64,000 nt of DNA from Chaenocephalus aceratus (lineage: Eukaryota; Chordata; Actinopteri; Perciformes; Channichthyidae). Positions 48,621 through 60,392 of the stretch are shown here, piece by piece. The first letter of the stretch is position 1, and each line of letters opens with the position of its first letter. A program made the translations under genes and the position numbers. The notes beneath the pieces were generated by a model. It was not told the DNA's origin. It searched no databases and saw nothing but the letters and a program-made list of their open reading frames with translations. The stretch is from contig JAMFTG010000067.1 in NCBI GenBank assembly GCA_023974075.1, forward strand, positions 87,501 through 151,500, read 5' to 3'.

Positions 48621-50115
48621 TTACGTGTTAGATTACTGAGGTAAAGTTGCAGCCTCGACAAGCAACACAGATATTTGTGACACCTAAAACATTTTTTAAA
48701 TAATTGAACAAAGGTAAATTGCTGGAACTTCATCAGAGTCTGCTCTCAATTCGAAGGTCCAGATGAAGCAGAAAGCCCAAAACTCCCCAATAAATTAGTT
48801 AATTTGTTCAGGCGTTAGTTGTGAAGTGACTTTAATGTGTTTGGAAGAAGTTACAAAAGTAAAATTGAAGACTGTCCAACAAACAACCAAACATTAACAT
48901 CCTTTAAAATATTTACTTGCCATTACAAAGAGACGTTTCCAATCCCAACTCATGAGACTATTTAATGAAGGGTTTGTGTTGCTGGCAGAGCATCACTCCA
49001 GTTCAAAGGAGACTTAAAGAAGTCAAATCAATGCACTGCGTTATAAATACTGCACGAGAGTAGAATAGAGACTGTTTGAGATGTAATATATGAGACTAGA
49101 ATCACAACGCAGAAAGAACATTGCAAAAGGGTGGAGTTAGTAAAGTCAAGGGTTCATCTGGTAGAGTTATGTAACACACACAATGTTAAACTTGATGTTG
49201 AATGTTACTCTTATTTGGTTAACTCCATTAATTCCACCAGCCAAAGGTTCTGGCTACCGCTCGTTAAGTCAGCAGTAACAGTGCGAGCCAAATCTATGAC
49301 AGGCTAATTTCAGCTCATTCATTAAATTACATTGCGGGCACATAACGGCTTAATTACATGATGGTTATCGTGAGCCGTGTCCCAGGTGGAAGCCAGTGAC
49401 TCTCAACATGTTAATATTTCATGTCATGTTTCATAATTTAACGCTGACATAATTGGCCATGCATGGTGGCACAACGGACCACAAACTGTCAGGATGGGAT
49501 TTGCCTGACCTTTAAATTATACCCATGATATATCATAGTTAAACATTCAGACATGAACTCACAATTCAACTTGTGGATAGGAAAACACATTGGTCTGATT
49601 CACTACAAAAACTCGATATCTCACCCAGTATCTTAATCTAACATCGAGTCAGAATATGTCTCTACTCCTGATATGAGACACAATAACTTCAGAAGTGACA
49701 CTGCAGTGAGATACCAGGTCTTGCTTTTAGACAATGAATCATCTTGTTAAGTCAAAACATCTTATTTTGAGTTGTTTCTCAAATGAAATACATTTTACAG
49801 ATTGATTAGAAACTCACCAGCTACATGTAACATCAGAAAACAGAACACTTTTGAGCATTTGCGGCTTATTTTGTGACGAAGCATTTCCCGATTCGATCAA
49901 CTATAGTTCAACATGAGTTCTCCAGATAATTACAAGATCTGATTTATCTAAATATCCCTTCTTATTTCAAGACATCTTGCAAGCACATGTTCCCTTGTTC
50001 TATTGGCAGACCTACTTATTTCAATTCAGAACACTTTGTTTTCATTATTGTTGAACTTGTTTTTGGAGCAGCATTTTCTCCAATGTGCTGTTCTAAATTA
50101 TTAACAGTGTTATAG
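48621..50115. other. No gene recognised
   Basis: Intronic. The part at 49190-49510 looks non-repetitive and has ttaattacatgatgg and similar homeodomain-type motifs (see findings). Confidence 0.4.
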
Positions 50116-51862
50116 AGCAGGGGTCGGAAACCTTTTTGATATGAAGTGCCATAAAAAATAATAATTGGGATTAGTGTGCCGACGATCGTGAACTGTCAGC
50201 AGGGGGGGGCCTCACTGCGGGAAGCAGGACCTCATTCACCTGTCAGCGCAACTTACATGATGCCGTTTAAACACATTTAAATAATTGGTTTAAACGGCAT
50301 AATAATAATGACGACCGTCCATTCTGTGATTCTCCAGAACACACAGATGGCCGGTCCGCCCCTGTGTAGCATGTTATTTCAATGAGACATGAGCAGATCG
50401 CCACTGGCCTTTCAACTACAGACACAGCCACGCTGAAACTGCGGCATTTGTACGGCTCTGTATGGGTACTGCAATTTGTGAAGTGTTTCCCTCTGTGGTG
50501 AAACGATCAGAACCACGGAGGAAGGCGGCAGAAAGTCACCTGGAGTTAACCAGTTTAGCCCTGAGCCTGATTTTCAGGTCTCAGGCTCGAAAATTACATT
50601 CCCAGAACAAATGACCATATCTTCTAAAAGGGGAACATTAATAATCTTTTTTCTCAAAGTAATGATAAACCTGTGAGTTGGATGTAGAAGAGTCAGAATC
50701 AATATAGATGTTTTTTATTTTAAAGAAAATTCAGATTGAACATGGTAAAAAACTGAAATGATAGTGTCTGTCCAAATATAATTTTTTACTTATAGTGAAA
50801 ACTACCCTTGAATGATGGTAAGGTAGATGAAAAGCTTTAGGAATCCAAAGTACAACATATAATAAGTACCCTGTATCAAGATTGATGCAAACAAGTGACA
50901 TTTGACCTTTTTAGAGAGGTTTAGCAAAAAAACTCCATGAGGTGATTTGGGTGGAAATGGGGGTTTTACCGTTTCTCTGGAACCCATTGGTCCATTTTGA
51001 CCGTTAGAGCCAATAGACTCGAATTTCCACATACACACACACTACCATTGAGAAATAAGAGCTTTGCGCACACAGTTTTGCATGAGAGCGAACCTATCTC
51101 TCGCTCTGACATCTGGAAACAGAAAACCAGGTTCATTGCTCATGGATTATCAGAAATCATTTAAAGTGACACAGACACATTGGATTAACCTATGGATTAA
51201 CTTCAGCAGCGTTTTTATCGTTGCAATGCCATTGAAGACCACTTTTGATCAGACAATGACCAAGATGGGCCATGTTAGCGTTTTTAGCTACCTAGCACCA
51301 CATGTGTTCATGTCTGTTCTTGTTAATATCTTCGCGAGTTCTTATCATGGAGTGATTATGTATGTACCGATCGATTCTGTGTCTTCTCACGATGCAAATC
51401 GATGGGTTGGACATGCAGCTACAATACGTAATAAGGGTGTTATGCGTGAGTTTATGTGCAGTAATGCGTTAGCATTTTTCCGCTCGTTGCTACTTCAGAG
51501 GCTGAGTGTTAGCATTGTGGGATTTAAAAAAAAAAAAAAAAAAAGATCAGTTAGCTGAGTTTCTTCCCGTTACATGGATATAAAACATTCATAGTTTATT
51601 AAATATTAAGAAGCCCTCGGACACTGTTTCCTGCAGATGACGCGTTTTTCCCACCGGTATCGGGGGGGGCGGTGTTGAACAGGTTAAAGAGAGCGGGGCT
51701 GCGCTGCGTGCATGGCTTCCTTCTGCAGGTAATGGGGAGACGCGCTCGGGCGGCGGTCTCGTTCAGGATCCGAAAATAAAATTGTATATTTTGCACACTT
51801 ATTCCACGTATTCTAGTGTGCCACTGGTTACGGTGCCGCGTGCCAATGGCACCCCTGATATA
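50116..51862. mobile_element. Probable hAT-like element, 1.7 kb, no recognisable transposase
   Basis: Left end caggggtcggaaacctttt; right end read inward caggggtgccattggcacgc. tatag occurs in both flanks (5 of 8 positions), so an old 8-bp duplication is possible. The interior has a plus-strand frame of 164 codons (51064-51558) that I do not recognise, and a poly-A run at 51527-51544 that could mark a nested retroinsertion. Confidence 0.55.
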
Positions 51863-52005
51863 GTTTCAACTTCTCCTACACATTGTTTGCATGTTCTGCT
51901 ATAAATCACTTCGTTTAGTAACATGTATCTTGGAGACCCAAGCTGCGGTCACTCTGTCATTCCTCATTCAGCAGGGATACTATAAAGTGAAGAGGAGGTC
52001 CTCAC

Positions 52006-52139
52006 CCTGACATGACGATGAAGAAATCCAGTCGGTTCCACGTGTCCCCGAGGTAACAGCGGCGCCCGAAGATCCCCAGAGCGAGCATCTTTATAACCAT
52101 CTCCAGAGCGAAGAAGATGTAGATAAAGACGTCAAAAGC
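52006..52139 (-). CDS. cacna1i: Cav3 T-type calcium channel exon: domain I S2 and most of S3
   Basis: This 134-bp exon codes for 44 residues plus two bases. They are the S2 helix of repeat I ([20 protein letters not shown]), the S2-S3 turn [12 protein letters not shown] and S3 ([13 protein letters not shown]). It keeps the charge-transfer residues that guide S4: the glutamate of ALEM and lysine of VIKM in S2, and the aspartate of RLDFF in S3. The [19 protein letters not shown] run is diagnostic of Cav3 channels. The acceptor tcttcctgtcag is strong and the donor is GTGAGG. The exon starts in phase 0 and ends in phase 2, fitting exon 16491-16588 exactly. FIVMSGM resembles FIVMAGM of Cav3.3 rather than FIVIAGM of Cav3.1. 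The upstream S1 exon is not in the window. Confidence 0.96.
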
Positions 52140-52401
52140 CTGACAGGAAGACAAGGGGAGACAATGAGGAAAGGTGTCAAGCATATGAAAAAAGGAGCTT
52201 GGGGCGCCACAAAAACACATTCGTCACCACTGCTAAGATTTATAGAAGTCCTCCTCTTCCATTGGTGATGCATGTGTTGTTTGTGTGACTAAAAAGCAGA
52301 CACACTTTGTTAACACCACTCAGGGAATTGAATAGGCTTGAGAGGAAGTAACAACACCTTCACTAACGCGTCGCTAAGCCTGTGTTGTAAAGAAAACTTT
52401 C
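52140..52401. other. No gene recognised
   Basis: Start of the intron upstream (on the gene) of exon 52006-52139. Nothing supportable. Confidence 0.4.
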
Positions 52402-52633
52402 TTTATTTCACATTATCCATTTACAGAAGCAAAAACACATGTTATACATCTCCAGGTGAGCTGTGTGAATAAGGCACCCATCATTAAAGCTATCGTCATT
52501 CCCCAGTGTTTCAGTCCTAGTCCCACACCTCCAAAGTAACTCCTGTGTGTGTTGTATGAGAGGATGGAGTCCCACATGTCAATGGACAAATAATCCGTGA
52601 TGCAATGTCGGCCAATTACCTTTATAACCTGGA
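52402..52633 (-). other. Unrecognised open frame ending just before AATAAA
   Basis: On the minus strand, directly after an acceptor-like tcaacatcttccag, a frame of about 70 codons runs VIKVIGRHCITDYLSIDMWD, then SYNTHRSYFGGVGLGLKHWG and MALMMGALFTQ-like sequence (MTIALMMGALFTQ) to WRCITCVFASVNG and a stop at 52413-52415. AATAAA follows at 52407-52402. The layout resembles a terminal exon or a 3' end of a retrocopy. I do not recognise the product. It may be chance. Confidence 0.3.
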
Positions 52634-52750
52634 AGATGTTGACTTAATGTGTGAGTTTTGAAGGTGTATAATTCTGTCTTTACTCCTAGATATTTAACCT
52701 TGTCTGTGTGTTGACCTTTACGACCAACCCTGGCTCTGGTATCTCTCTTA

Positions 52751-53376
52751 CGGCCCGTCCACACAGCAGCTTTTCAAAAATCTTGAAAATCTTGGAGCTG
52801 GGCGTGTCTGAAAGCTTGGGGATTTTTTGCGAGCAACGCGACCAACAACCAATCACATGAATCTCCCGCCCCCGACATACAAAGCAAAAAACCCCGGGGA
52901 TTTTATGCGAGCAATATATATATATATATAAACTCCCCAAACAGGCGAAACCCTACCAGTTTCCCCCACTGTCTCTGCCACCTCCCTCCATGCCTGGTTC
53001 CTCCGGTTTGTATCCCGTTAATAGTTCTGGTCGTAAAGAACCGGGTGATTTGCTACCGTAATTTCTCATTTGGAATATGAGGAAATTAACTGCGGTCTGG
53101 TTCTCCCAGCTTGCACGCGGTTTGATTGGCGAGCGCTTCTACTGTTAGATTTGCATAAACGGGATTTGATTGGCTGGCGCTTCCAGATCAGCTTCAAAAG
53201 TTGAACATTGCTCAACTTTTGAATCCTGGAGATCCTGGAAATCTTCGCTTCGCTCCCCCACAATGCAGTTCGGCGAAAAGCGAGGCAAAGTGACGTCATC
53301 CCCATTCAAAGTCAACGGGCAGAGAAGCGTTGGAAGCGGTGGAAGATTCGTCTAAAGCTGTTGTGTGGACGTACCG
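52751..53376. mobile_element. Harbinger-like non-autonomous transposon, 626 bp
   Basis: Left end CGGCCCGTCCACACAGCAGC; right end read inward CGGTACGTCCACACAACAGC. TTA flanks both sides (52748-52750 and 53377-53379), the 3-bp duplication typical of PIF/Harbinger. A short (at)n run lies at 52914-52930. The right half is shared with 11135-11293. No transposase. The superfamily is inferred from the TTA target. Confidence 0.8.
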
Positions 53377-53515
53377 TTAAGGAATGGGAGGCTCCAGCTA
53401 TCTTGATAAACCAGTTCAACTCTCGGTCACAAAATGGTTTATGGCTGTGGGAACGCTGGCTTCGAGGCCATTAAGGGTCAGACGCAAGTGATTCAGGGAG
53501 CCCAGCTGTTTAGTC

Positions 53516-54886
53516 CAGGGGTCCCCAAACCCCGGGCCGCGGACCGGTACCGGTCCGTGGGTCATTTGGTACCGGGCCGCAGAGAAAAAATAAATAACTT
53601 ACATTATTTCCGTTTTATTTATTATCTGAGTTTGAACAATATTTTATTTTGAAAACTGACCGGATTCCCTCTGTTACATCCGTCTATGCCGCTAATCCGT
53701 TGCTGCTAAAATGAACCCACAAGCTAGCAAAATGAGTAAAAAACAAACATCTTTGGAAAGTTTCTTTGCGAAGGGAAAAAGGCCCAGTGAAGAGACAGAA
53801 GAAGAGCCTACGACTTCCAAGAAAAAAAGAGCTTTTAACAGACAATACCAGGAGTCCTACTTAAAATATGGATTTATCGCGACAGGTGATGCCCGCGCAC
53901 CAAGCCCACTCTGCATAATATGCGGCAACCGGCTCTCTAATGAGGCAATGAAGCCTTCAAAACTGCTTCGCCACTTGGAGACCAAGCACCCTGCATTAAA
54001 AGACAAGCCTTCGGAGTATTTTGAAAGAAAAAAGCATGAACAAGAAGGACAGAAGCAATTCCTGAGGGCAATTCATTCTCCCAGATGGTGCATGATCACC
54101 TGTGTTTGCTTTTAAAAGAGTTCGAGCGCTACTTCCCAACCACAAAAGACCCACGAACTGCCAAGGAATGGATCCGCGACCCCTTTGTCAACAAACCAGG
54201 TGAATCAAGCATGTCTACGCAAGAAGAAGATCAACTGCTGGAGATCGCAAATGACGGCGGCCTTAAAAGTATGTTCGAGACAACAACTCTGCCGGTGTTC
54301 TGGATTAAAGTCACGGCAGAATACCCTGAGATCGCCACAACAGCACTGAAAACCCTGTTGCCATTTCCGATGTCCTATTTGTGTGAAGCGGGATTTTCTG
54401 CAGTGACAGCAACCAAAACAACATGACGGAGTAGACTGGACATAAGCAACACACTTCGGGTGTCATTGTCTCCCATTACCCCCAGATGGGACCGTCTCGT
54501 TGCAGAGAAACAAGCTCAGGGCTCCCACTGATTTAGCGTTATGGTGAGCTGTATTTTTCATGCACTTTATATTTGTTTTTGTGTTGTATCTTATTTTGAA
54601 GGCATGTTTAAACGTTACCATAGCGACCAGAGAGTGTTAGGGGGCAGAGAGGATGTTACTCATGTTATGTTGTTGGTGCGATGTTCCGAGGTCGCTGATA
54701 ATAAAATTGCATACGAGTACACAGTGGATTCACGTTTAATATTATATTTATGAAAATACCACAGTTTTTATGCTGGTTGTATCATTTTATTTTGTGTATT
54801 TATCCGCCACACCTTAAAGGCCGGTCCGTGAAAATATTGTCTGACATTAAAACGGTCCGTGGCGCAAAAAAGGTTGGGGACCGCTG
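53516..54886 (+). mobile_element. hAT (Buster/ZBED-type) element, internally deleted, 1371 bp
   Basis: Ends CAGGGGTCCCCAAACC and CAGCGGTCCCCAACC (inward). A perfect 8-bp duplication, gtttagtc, lies at 53508-53515 and 54887-54894. It encodes an N-terminal zinc-finger part and a C-terminal part of a transposase in different frames, with the catalytic middle missing. Confidence 0.95.
53711..54426 (+). pseudogene. Buster/ZBED-like hAT transposase, middle deleted
   Basis: The N part (53711-54115) reads KKQTSLESFFAKGKR, then a BED finger QESYLKYGFIA...CIICGNRLSNEAMKPSKLLR and HLETKHP. This is the finger shared by fish hATs and the domesticated ZBED5/FAM200-type genes. The C part, in another frame (to 54426), reads KEFERYFP, WIRDPFV, then LPFPMSYLCEAGFSAVTATK, the C-terminal hAT dimerisation block; after its stop the frame continues as RSRLDISNTLRVSLS. 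The junction near 54070-54120 replaces several hundred residues of the catalytic domain. It starts at ATG 53711. It cannot transpose itself, though the ends are intact enough to be moved by a full-length relative. Confidence 0.9.
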
Positions 54887-55138
54887 GTTTAGTCTATCTC
54901 CCCAAATATGTTGTTTACTCTCTCTGAACTAGTTAAAAGGGCTATCGAGAGAGAGGCGCGGCAGATTTGACATGGCAAGCCACCCGTGCAGTCAGAACCT
55001 TTGACTGTGTGACTTGTGATGTGAATTCTCCGGCCGATACTTGTAAATAAATATCAGTGTTTGACATCAAAGCTCCAGCTCTCCTCGTGTCTCTCTGAGT
55101 CCTGACTCTCCATCGCTGCAGAAGTTTCCCTTACAGGT

Positions 55139-55974
55139 GTAGTATTCTTTTTAATATATAAATAAAGGATTGAGGCCTTCTTGTTATTGTTTGATGTTTA
55201 AAACTGTGTTTATTTCTCTGACTAACCCGTTGAATTTAATTTTCAGAGACCTGACAATGAGCTAGTTGGCCGAGTTGTAATGAGAGGGTAGCGGGATTTT
55301 CATTTTGTTTGTGAAAGAGCTTTCCAAGTGTGATGTTTTATCACCTGCATATCACCTTTCAACAAGGCTTAATATGAGTGGACATGTATACGCTACATCT
55401 CTTCTTTGATAAGTGGATGAACCAACCCTCAAGTCAGTTATTGGTAGACTACTGGGGGTAGGAGACACTTTCATAAGCTTAAAACTCCACACGAGGTGCA
55501 AGACGAATCCAAGACGTCCCAACAAGGAGAATCAAATTATTATAAATCGGCTAAACATAATTATTTTCTCATATCTTTGCATTTTCTAGCAAAACTAACT
55601 GCATCTTCTTTTGACCTATAATACTGTTGGGATTGTCTAAGTGTGAGAAAAGGAGGTCATTTGTTCGGTGAACTGCTCACAACGTGTGGAGATGAGAAAT
55701 AAACAGCTTCCGGTGAAACGACCAATGGAAAAACAGCAACTTGCTGATGCATTGGGTTCATCCCGACTGCTGACATCAACACACAGATGCATGAGGGGAA
55801 AGCTGCGTTTCATGACTGATCTTCATCAAATGGCCACTTTGGGCCGATGCAAAGCTGCAGTGAAAGAACTCGATCCTCTCAGGGAGGCTGCAGCCACACC
55901 AACGTCGGGATACAATTCAGAAAATCAGCTCAAACATGTCTTGAAACACAGATCTATGAATCTGGGCATTAGGC
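55139..55974. other. No gene recognised
   Basis: Intronic. The open frame from 55668 runs into the retroelement tail and has no recognisable product. Confidence 0.4.
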
Positions 55975-56110
55975 AAGGCGACTGTATTTATATAGCACTT
56001 TTCAGCATGTGGCGATTCAAAGCGCTTTACAGATTAAAAGCAAAATACATTTAAGAACAAATACAGCATAACTACATTATTAAAAAGGCATTTAAAAACA
56101 GGCATAAAAA
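55975..56110 (-). mobile_element. Non-LTR element 3' tail
   Basis: aggcaaggcgactgtattta, then atagcacttttcagc and gattcaaagcgctttac. Same tail type as 32271-32345. Confidence 0.65.
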
Positions 56111-56794
56111 GCAAAGATAATGAAATAAATACATAAACACAGCAGGTACAGAATAGTCCATGGCATCGATGAAGGTCTGAAGTCATCTTTCCTTTCGCAT
56201 TGCGTCTCCACACACGCCACCTAACTGAAGGACTTTACTATAAATATAGAACCATTAGTCATTAAAAAAACTATAAAGATAGTTGATTATGTTTCTGTTG
56301 AATGGCTCCTTTTGGGAAATTGATTCATTTGTCAAATTCAAATAAAAACTCAGCTTCCTGAGAGTTTGATGCTATTGTTGGTATTTCTTTAATCTTTTTT
56401 TTACTGAGTCAGGCTCAATGAGTTTACGTTTATACAGTCAATATGTTTATTTAATTTCCCCTTTCCCCCCCTCCCGGTCCTAGCTAGTCAATTAAATAAC
56501 TAACTAAATAAAATAGATACATGTAAAAGTAAAGTAATGTAGAAGATAATATTAAAAGAAAACGTATAGATAAGGGAATACAGAATAGTAACAGTAATAC
56601 ATGTACCCATATACTCACATACGTATACCCACATGTACATGTACACATGCACATACATACACGTACCTACATACATACATGTATACAAAGACAGAACAAA
56701 TACATTAAAAAAATTAATATAACAAAAAATGAAAAAAAACATACATTCGTAGTTCCCCCCCTTTCTTCTTAATGTCGTGTCTTAAGTTCAGCTA
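56111..56794. other. No gene recognised; low-complexity AT and (acat)n sequence
   Basis: The part at 56590-56700 is a degenerate acatacatgtac tract that gives an artefactual frame of M, Y, V and C residues. Nothing else is supportable. Confidence 0.45.
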
Positions 56795-56796
56795 TG

Positions 56797-57360
56797 TTAC
56801 ATTATTACATTACATTGCATTTAGCTGACGCTTTTATCCAAAGCGACTTACAATAAGTGCGTTCGACCAACAAAATATAAACTTGAAGAAAACAGAATCA
56901 AAAAGTTCATCAGGTTTCATAGAGCAAAAACATTTCAAGTGCTACTCAACTGGCTTTAGAGGAGCCAGTCCTTTATTAGTATATAAGTGCTTTGTTAATA
57001 GTTCCATAAGCTTTCTGCTGTCCTGATGCCAATGGGAGCTCATTCCACCATCTTGGAGCCAGGACAGCAGGCACCATAGAGCCCCAGACAGATTCAAATA
57101 GTTCTGAGGAGCCCCTCAGGTTATATTTAATCTTCTCCAAGTATTTCTTTAACCTAGTAAATACAAATACGTTTTCACTTTGAATTATTGTAGACAAAGA
57201 GGCCACATGGAGTCCTTTGAAATGATCAGGCCCATTGTTCACTATTTGCAGACATCTTACGGGCCAAAAACGGTCTGAAAGGTATTCGTGAAGACTTGAT
57301 TTAATGGAGAGCTGATTGATTTTCTGTTGAGCGGTTAGTGGAATCTTTTTGGCAAACATT
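56797..57360 (-). mobile_element. LINE 3' end with C-terminal coding remnant
   Basis: The minus strand encodes 127 codons (57359-56976) with VFTRLKKYLEKIKYNLRGSS and VLAPRWWNELPLASGQQ, the kind of post-RT C-terminal block seen in fish non-LTR elements. It then continues to a 3' tail with gtaagtcgctttggataaaa and (tgtaa)n. The clade is not decided; the tail matches that of the SINE at 21361-21553. Confidence 0.65.
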
Positions 57361-59005
57361 CGCTGCTTTCAGCTCATTGGATTTTGAGTTTGATTGTAGT
57401 TTTAACAATTGAATTTGGAATTGGATTTGGATGTGAAGCGGCCACATAGTGTTTTCTACAGATACGTATTTATTGCACATATTTCACTATTTCCAGATAT
57501 TGAAGAGGACAAAAAATCCGATAGATAATCGGTTGAAAAAAAGGCTGCAAACTAGCAATTATTTGTATTGCACTAATGTACATTTCTCAAAGTTATCTAA
57601 GTGATATTTTGTATATATTGATTGCTGTGCTTTTTGTCATGTCGTAATGTGTGGATATGTATAAATATGTCTTTTGATTGTGTATATACAGGTATATACA
57701 ATTTTATATATTTAGTTTTTGTATTTGCGATTGTGGGAAACTGTATTTCGATCTCTCTGTCTGTACACACCAACTGAAAGATTGACAATAAAGTTTACTT
57801 TGACTGACTTTGAAGACACTTCTGTAGGACGAGCAAAGGCAGGCTGTCCTGAGGGTCAGATTCGGAGTCAGACAAAGATTTTAGCTTTGTTTCAAGACAT
57901 CAAGTCAATCGCCCTATTGGGGATGAGAGGGGGGGTTTCACCCTGTTAACATCGTATTGTAGTGAAGGTGAGGGTGTGATCCTCTGCTGCACCAGGACAC
58001 TTGTAAAAGGCAAGACAGGTTTGACTTCCTCCTTGTTTACTCCACTTCTTTCCCTGTCTTCCTCCGAGTCTTCTCTCAATAGTTACCCTCCCTCTCTCCC
58101 TCCAAAGGCAGCTGCCAATGTCTTACTTCCATCTCTATTCCTACACACATTGTATTTATATTATTTCCGCTCTCGTTCCCTGACAACTTCATATCTCCAT
58201 TTCTCTCCGCAAAGCCACTTATCTCCATTAAACCTGTATTTTCTCTCCCCGGTTGAGCAGTTTGCAGTAAACGCCGGGGTAATGGGAAATCATTTGTTTG
58301 TGCAGTAATCAGAGATAAGCTTCACATCGACTTCCCCCAGGCCCCTCCCCCACTTCACTCCCAGCTTTAATCAAGCATCTAATTAAACGACGAGAGCAGA
58401 ACAATCCAAATAAATCAAAGATCGCAGCTTGCTAATGCGTGTTATTGCTGTTGTGAGCAGAAAGCCCAGATTAGCTGCTGTTCTTCTCCGTGTGTACCGG
58501 GGGATTAGAGACGAGCTGACGCGCTCGCCGTTGCCTGTAATTTCATTTTCAGAGAAAAGTACTTGAGGCTACATGATCTGAATCCGAACCAATGATGTGA
58601 TTATTTGTTTAGTCGGGAAAAATGTCCTACTCAGCAGTCCTGGAGGATTGCACGGATCCAGCACTGGAGTACTAATGCGGATAGAAACAGGTAAAGATTG
58701 CAACTTTGACCTTTGTCAAACGGAAAAGATTTATGAGTTGCTACCGTTTGTAAAGTTCACTGAACCAAGAGAGACGAATACTCGACCAAATGTCAAAAGT
58801 ACATCCCTCCTCTGACATTTACACAGCTTTCTTTCTAACGCCTCTTAATCCAGGTCCCTTTCTATCATTAAGCTTTTTATAATACTTATCATACTTTGGC
58901 GGGTATGGTGTGTCTATAAGTGAGCGTACTTTATTTGTGATATATAGTATGTTTAGCCCAATCCATTCTTTAATTTAGAGTCTGATACTGACATCGAAAA
59001 TAATA
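57361..59005. other. No gene recognised
   Basis: Intronic or intergenic. The part at about 58230-58560 is non-repetitive and rich in motifs such as gctttaatcaagcatctaat and gattagctgctg (see findings). Confidence 0.4.
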
Positions 59006-59013
59006 TATATACG

Positions 59014-60384
59014 CAGTGGCGGCCGGCCCATAGGGGCGCTAGGGGCACCGCCCCACCTCTTGCTAGATACAAAATAAAAAAAATAAAAAAAAATAAAATA
59101 AAAAAAAATATATTTAAAAAAATATATATATTTTATATTTTAATTTTTAATGAATAAGGTAAATATCATACAATTGGTATCACAAAAATGTATAATCTAC
59201 AATACAATCTCGTTTAAAATTGTGTTACGATGTCTAAAGTTACTGATAAGTCACCTGTGTCCTGCCTGGCCTTGCCCATGGCATTAGTTTATCATTACCG
59301 GGCGGAGCCCCCGAGCCAAACAGCAGCAACCAGCACGTTGCAAAAGTCTCAATAGTAAACTGTGCCGCCGAAACATAATTTCAGCCAATCAGCGCCGTCA
59401 AATATTTTGGTCACGTGGGCGCTCACGTTGGCGCCCATGTTGCTTACGTGCGTTGACGTGAGTTGTTTTTTAGACTCGTGAGTGACCAAGGTGACGCAGT
59501 ATTTGGATGAGAATGGTGTGCAGGTGGAGTCGCCGGAACCTCGGTCCGCCCAAGAGCTACTCTCCAATCCTTTTGAAAGGAGAAGTTTGGGAGATAAATT
59601 GATACTTAAAGACCTTGGACCGGACCAACCCGATTTGTATATATCACAGCAAGCTCGTGAAAAAGACAAAACGTATCAACAAGGCTTCTCACATGGCTAG
59701 CTGGATGCAAACAGGTAAATGCTATCTTTTGTTTCCCATGCTTGCTCTTTAAACAGCCGGGGACAGATACGATCTGTTCAGAAACTAGACAAAAGTTAAA
59801 CAAGTACAAACCACAGACTGTCTGTGTCATGGAGAATACAGTCGCTGGTTTATTTATGTCTGTAGGCCGTTGTTGTGAGTGTGGACGGTCGGAGCATATA
59901 TAGCGTTAGCTTAGCCAAGCTCCATTCAGGAAACAAGCATTCTAAAAGGTTTTTCGCCTGCCGTCTGTCTGCAGACTTGTCAAAGCATTAATTCATGGTT
60001 TTTACTAACCGGTATCAGTATGTTGTTACGTCGGCATCATTTAGAAACGTGTATTACAATTTAATCACGGTAAAATATGTTCATGTTGTTGTAGCTGTAG
60101 CTCCCGAGCCAGCGCGTCTTGTTTGAATGATGCGAGTAAACACAGCTGGCAGCTGCGGTGAAACTCGAGCGACTAGAGCGATGCGATAGGAGCGTTTAGA
60201 GCGAAGCGAATATTCGCATCGCGTCCGGTCTGAACGCAGCATTAAAGAGAGCTCCGCGCTGCACTGGAAACGCGCCATTACATCACCAGAAGTCCTAATT
60301 TAAGGGGTCATTTCTCCCAAAAAAATTTGTTTTACTCACTCTATCAATAGCCCCATCAAAAATATTGTCCACCAGCCGCCACTG
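59014..60384 (+). mobile_element. hAT element (ZMYM1/TTF-finger type), 1371 bp
   Basis: Ends CAGTGGCGGCCGGCCCATAG and CAGTGGCGGCTGGTGGAC (inward). A perfect 8-bp duplication, tatatacg, lies at 59006-59013 and 60385-60392. It encodes only the N-terminal start of a transposase (59482-59700). An internal inverted stretch gcgaagcgaatattcgc lies at about 60200. Confidence 0.95.
59482..59700 (+). pseudogene. hAT transposase N-terminal remnant (TTF/ZMYM1-like)
   Basis: The frame reads ESPEPRSAQELLSNPFERR, then LGPDQPDLYISQQAREKDKT and YQQGFSHG, followed at once by a stop. In this transposase group the region leads into a TTF-type zinc finger that begins soon after a HFS..W motif; here a TAG codon stands where the W is expected, then LDANR and another stop. 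The finger, catalytic core and dimerisation parts are absent. Assignment rests on the order of short motifs and is moderate. Confidence 0.65.
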
Positions 60385-60392
60385 TATATACG

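Larger units (their letters stand above)
53380..55138 (+). mobile_element. LTR-like retroelement fragment, split by a hAT
   Basis: The pieces 53380-53515 and 54895-55138 become continuous when the hAT and one 8-bp duplication are removed. The right piece has ctctctgaactagttaaaa, ctccggcc, an AATAAA at about 55046, and then the block ctccagctctcctcgtgtct ending gaagtttcccttaca. The same series of blocks occurs inverted at 60880-61400. It is LTR-like in having a polyadenylation signal and a conserved ...ttaca end. The left piece may extend under the Harbinger-like element. No intact gene. Confidence 0.55.

Noticed and set aside
42040..48650. Target-site duplication for the L1
   Set aside because: The sequence beside the A-rich end (gattaatgttgtcagg) was not found near the 5' limit.
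51064..51558. Plus-strand frame of 164 codons as a host gene
   Set aside because: Lies within a hAT-like element, ends in a poly-A run coding Lys, and shows no family motif.
53516..60384. Relation between the two hATs of identical length (1371 bp)
   Set aside because: Their ends and encoded proteins belong to different hAT groups; the equal length is coincidence.
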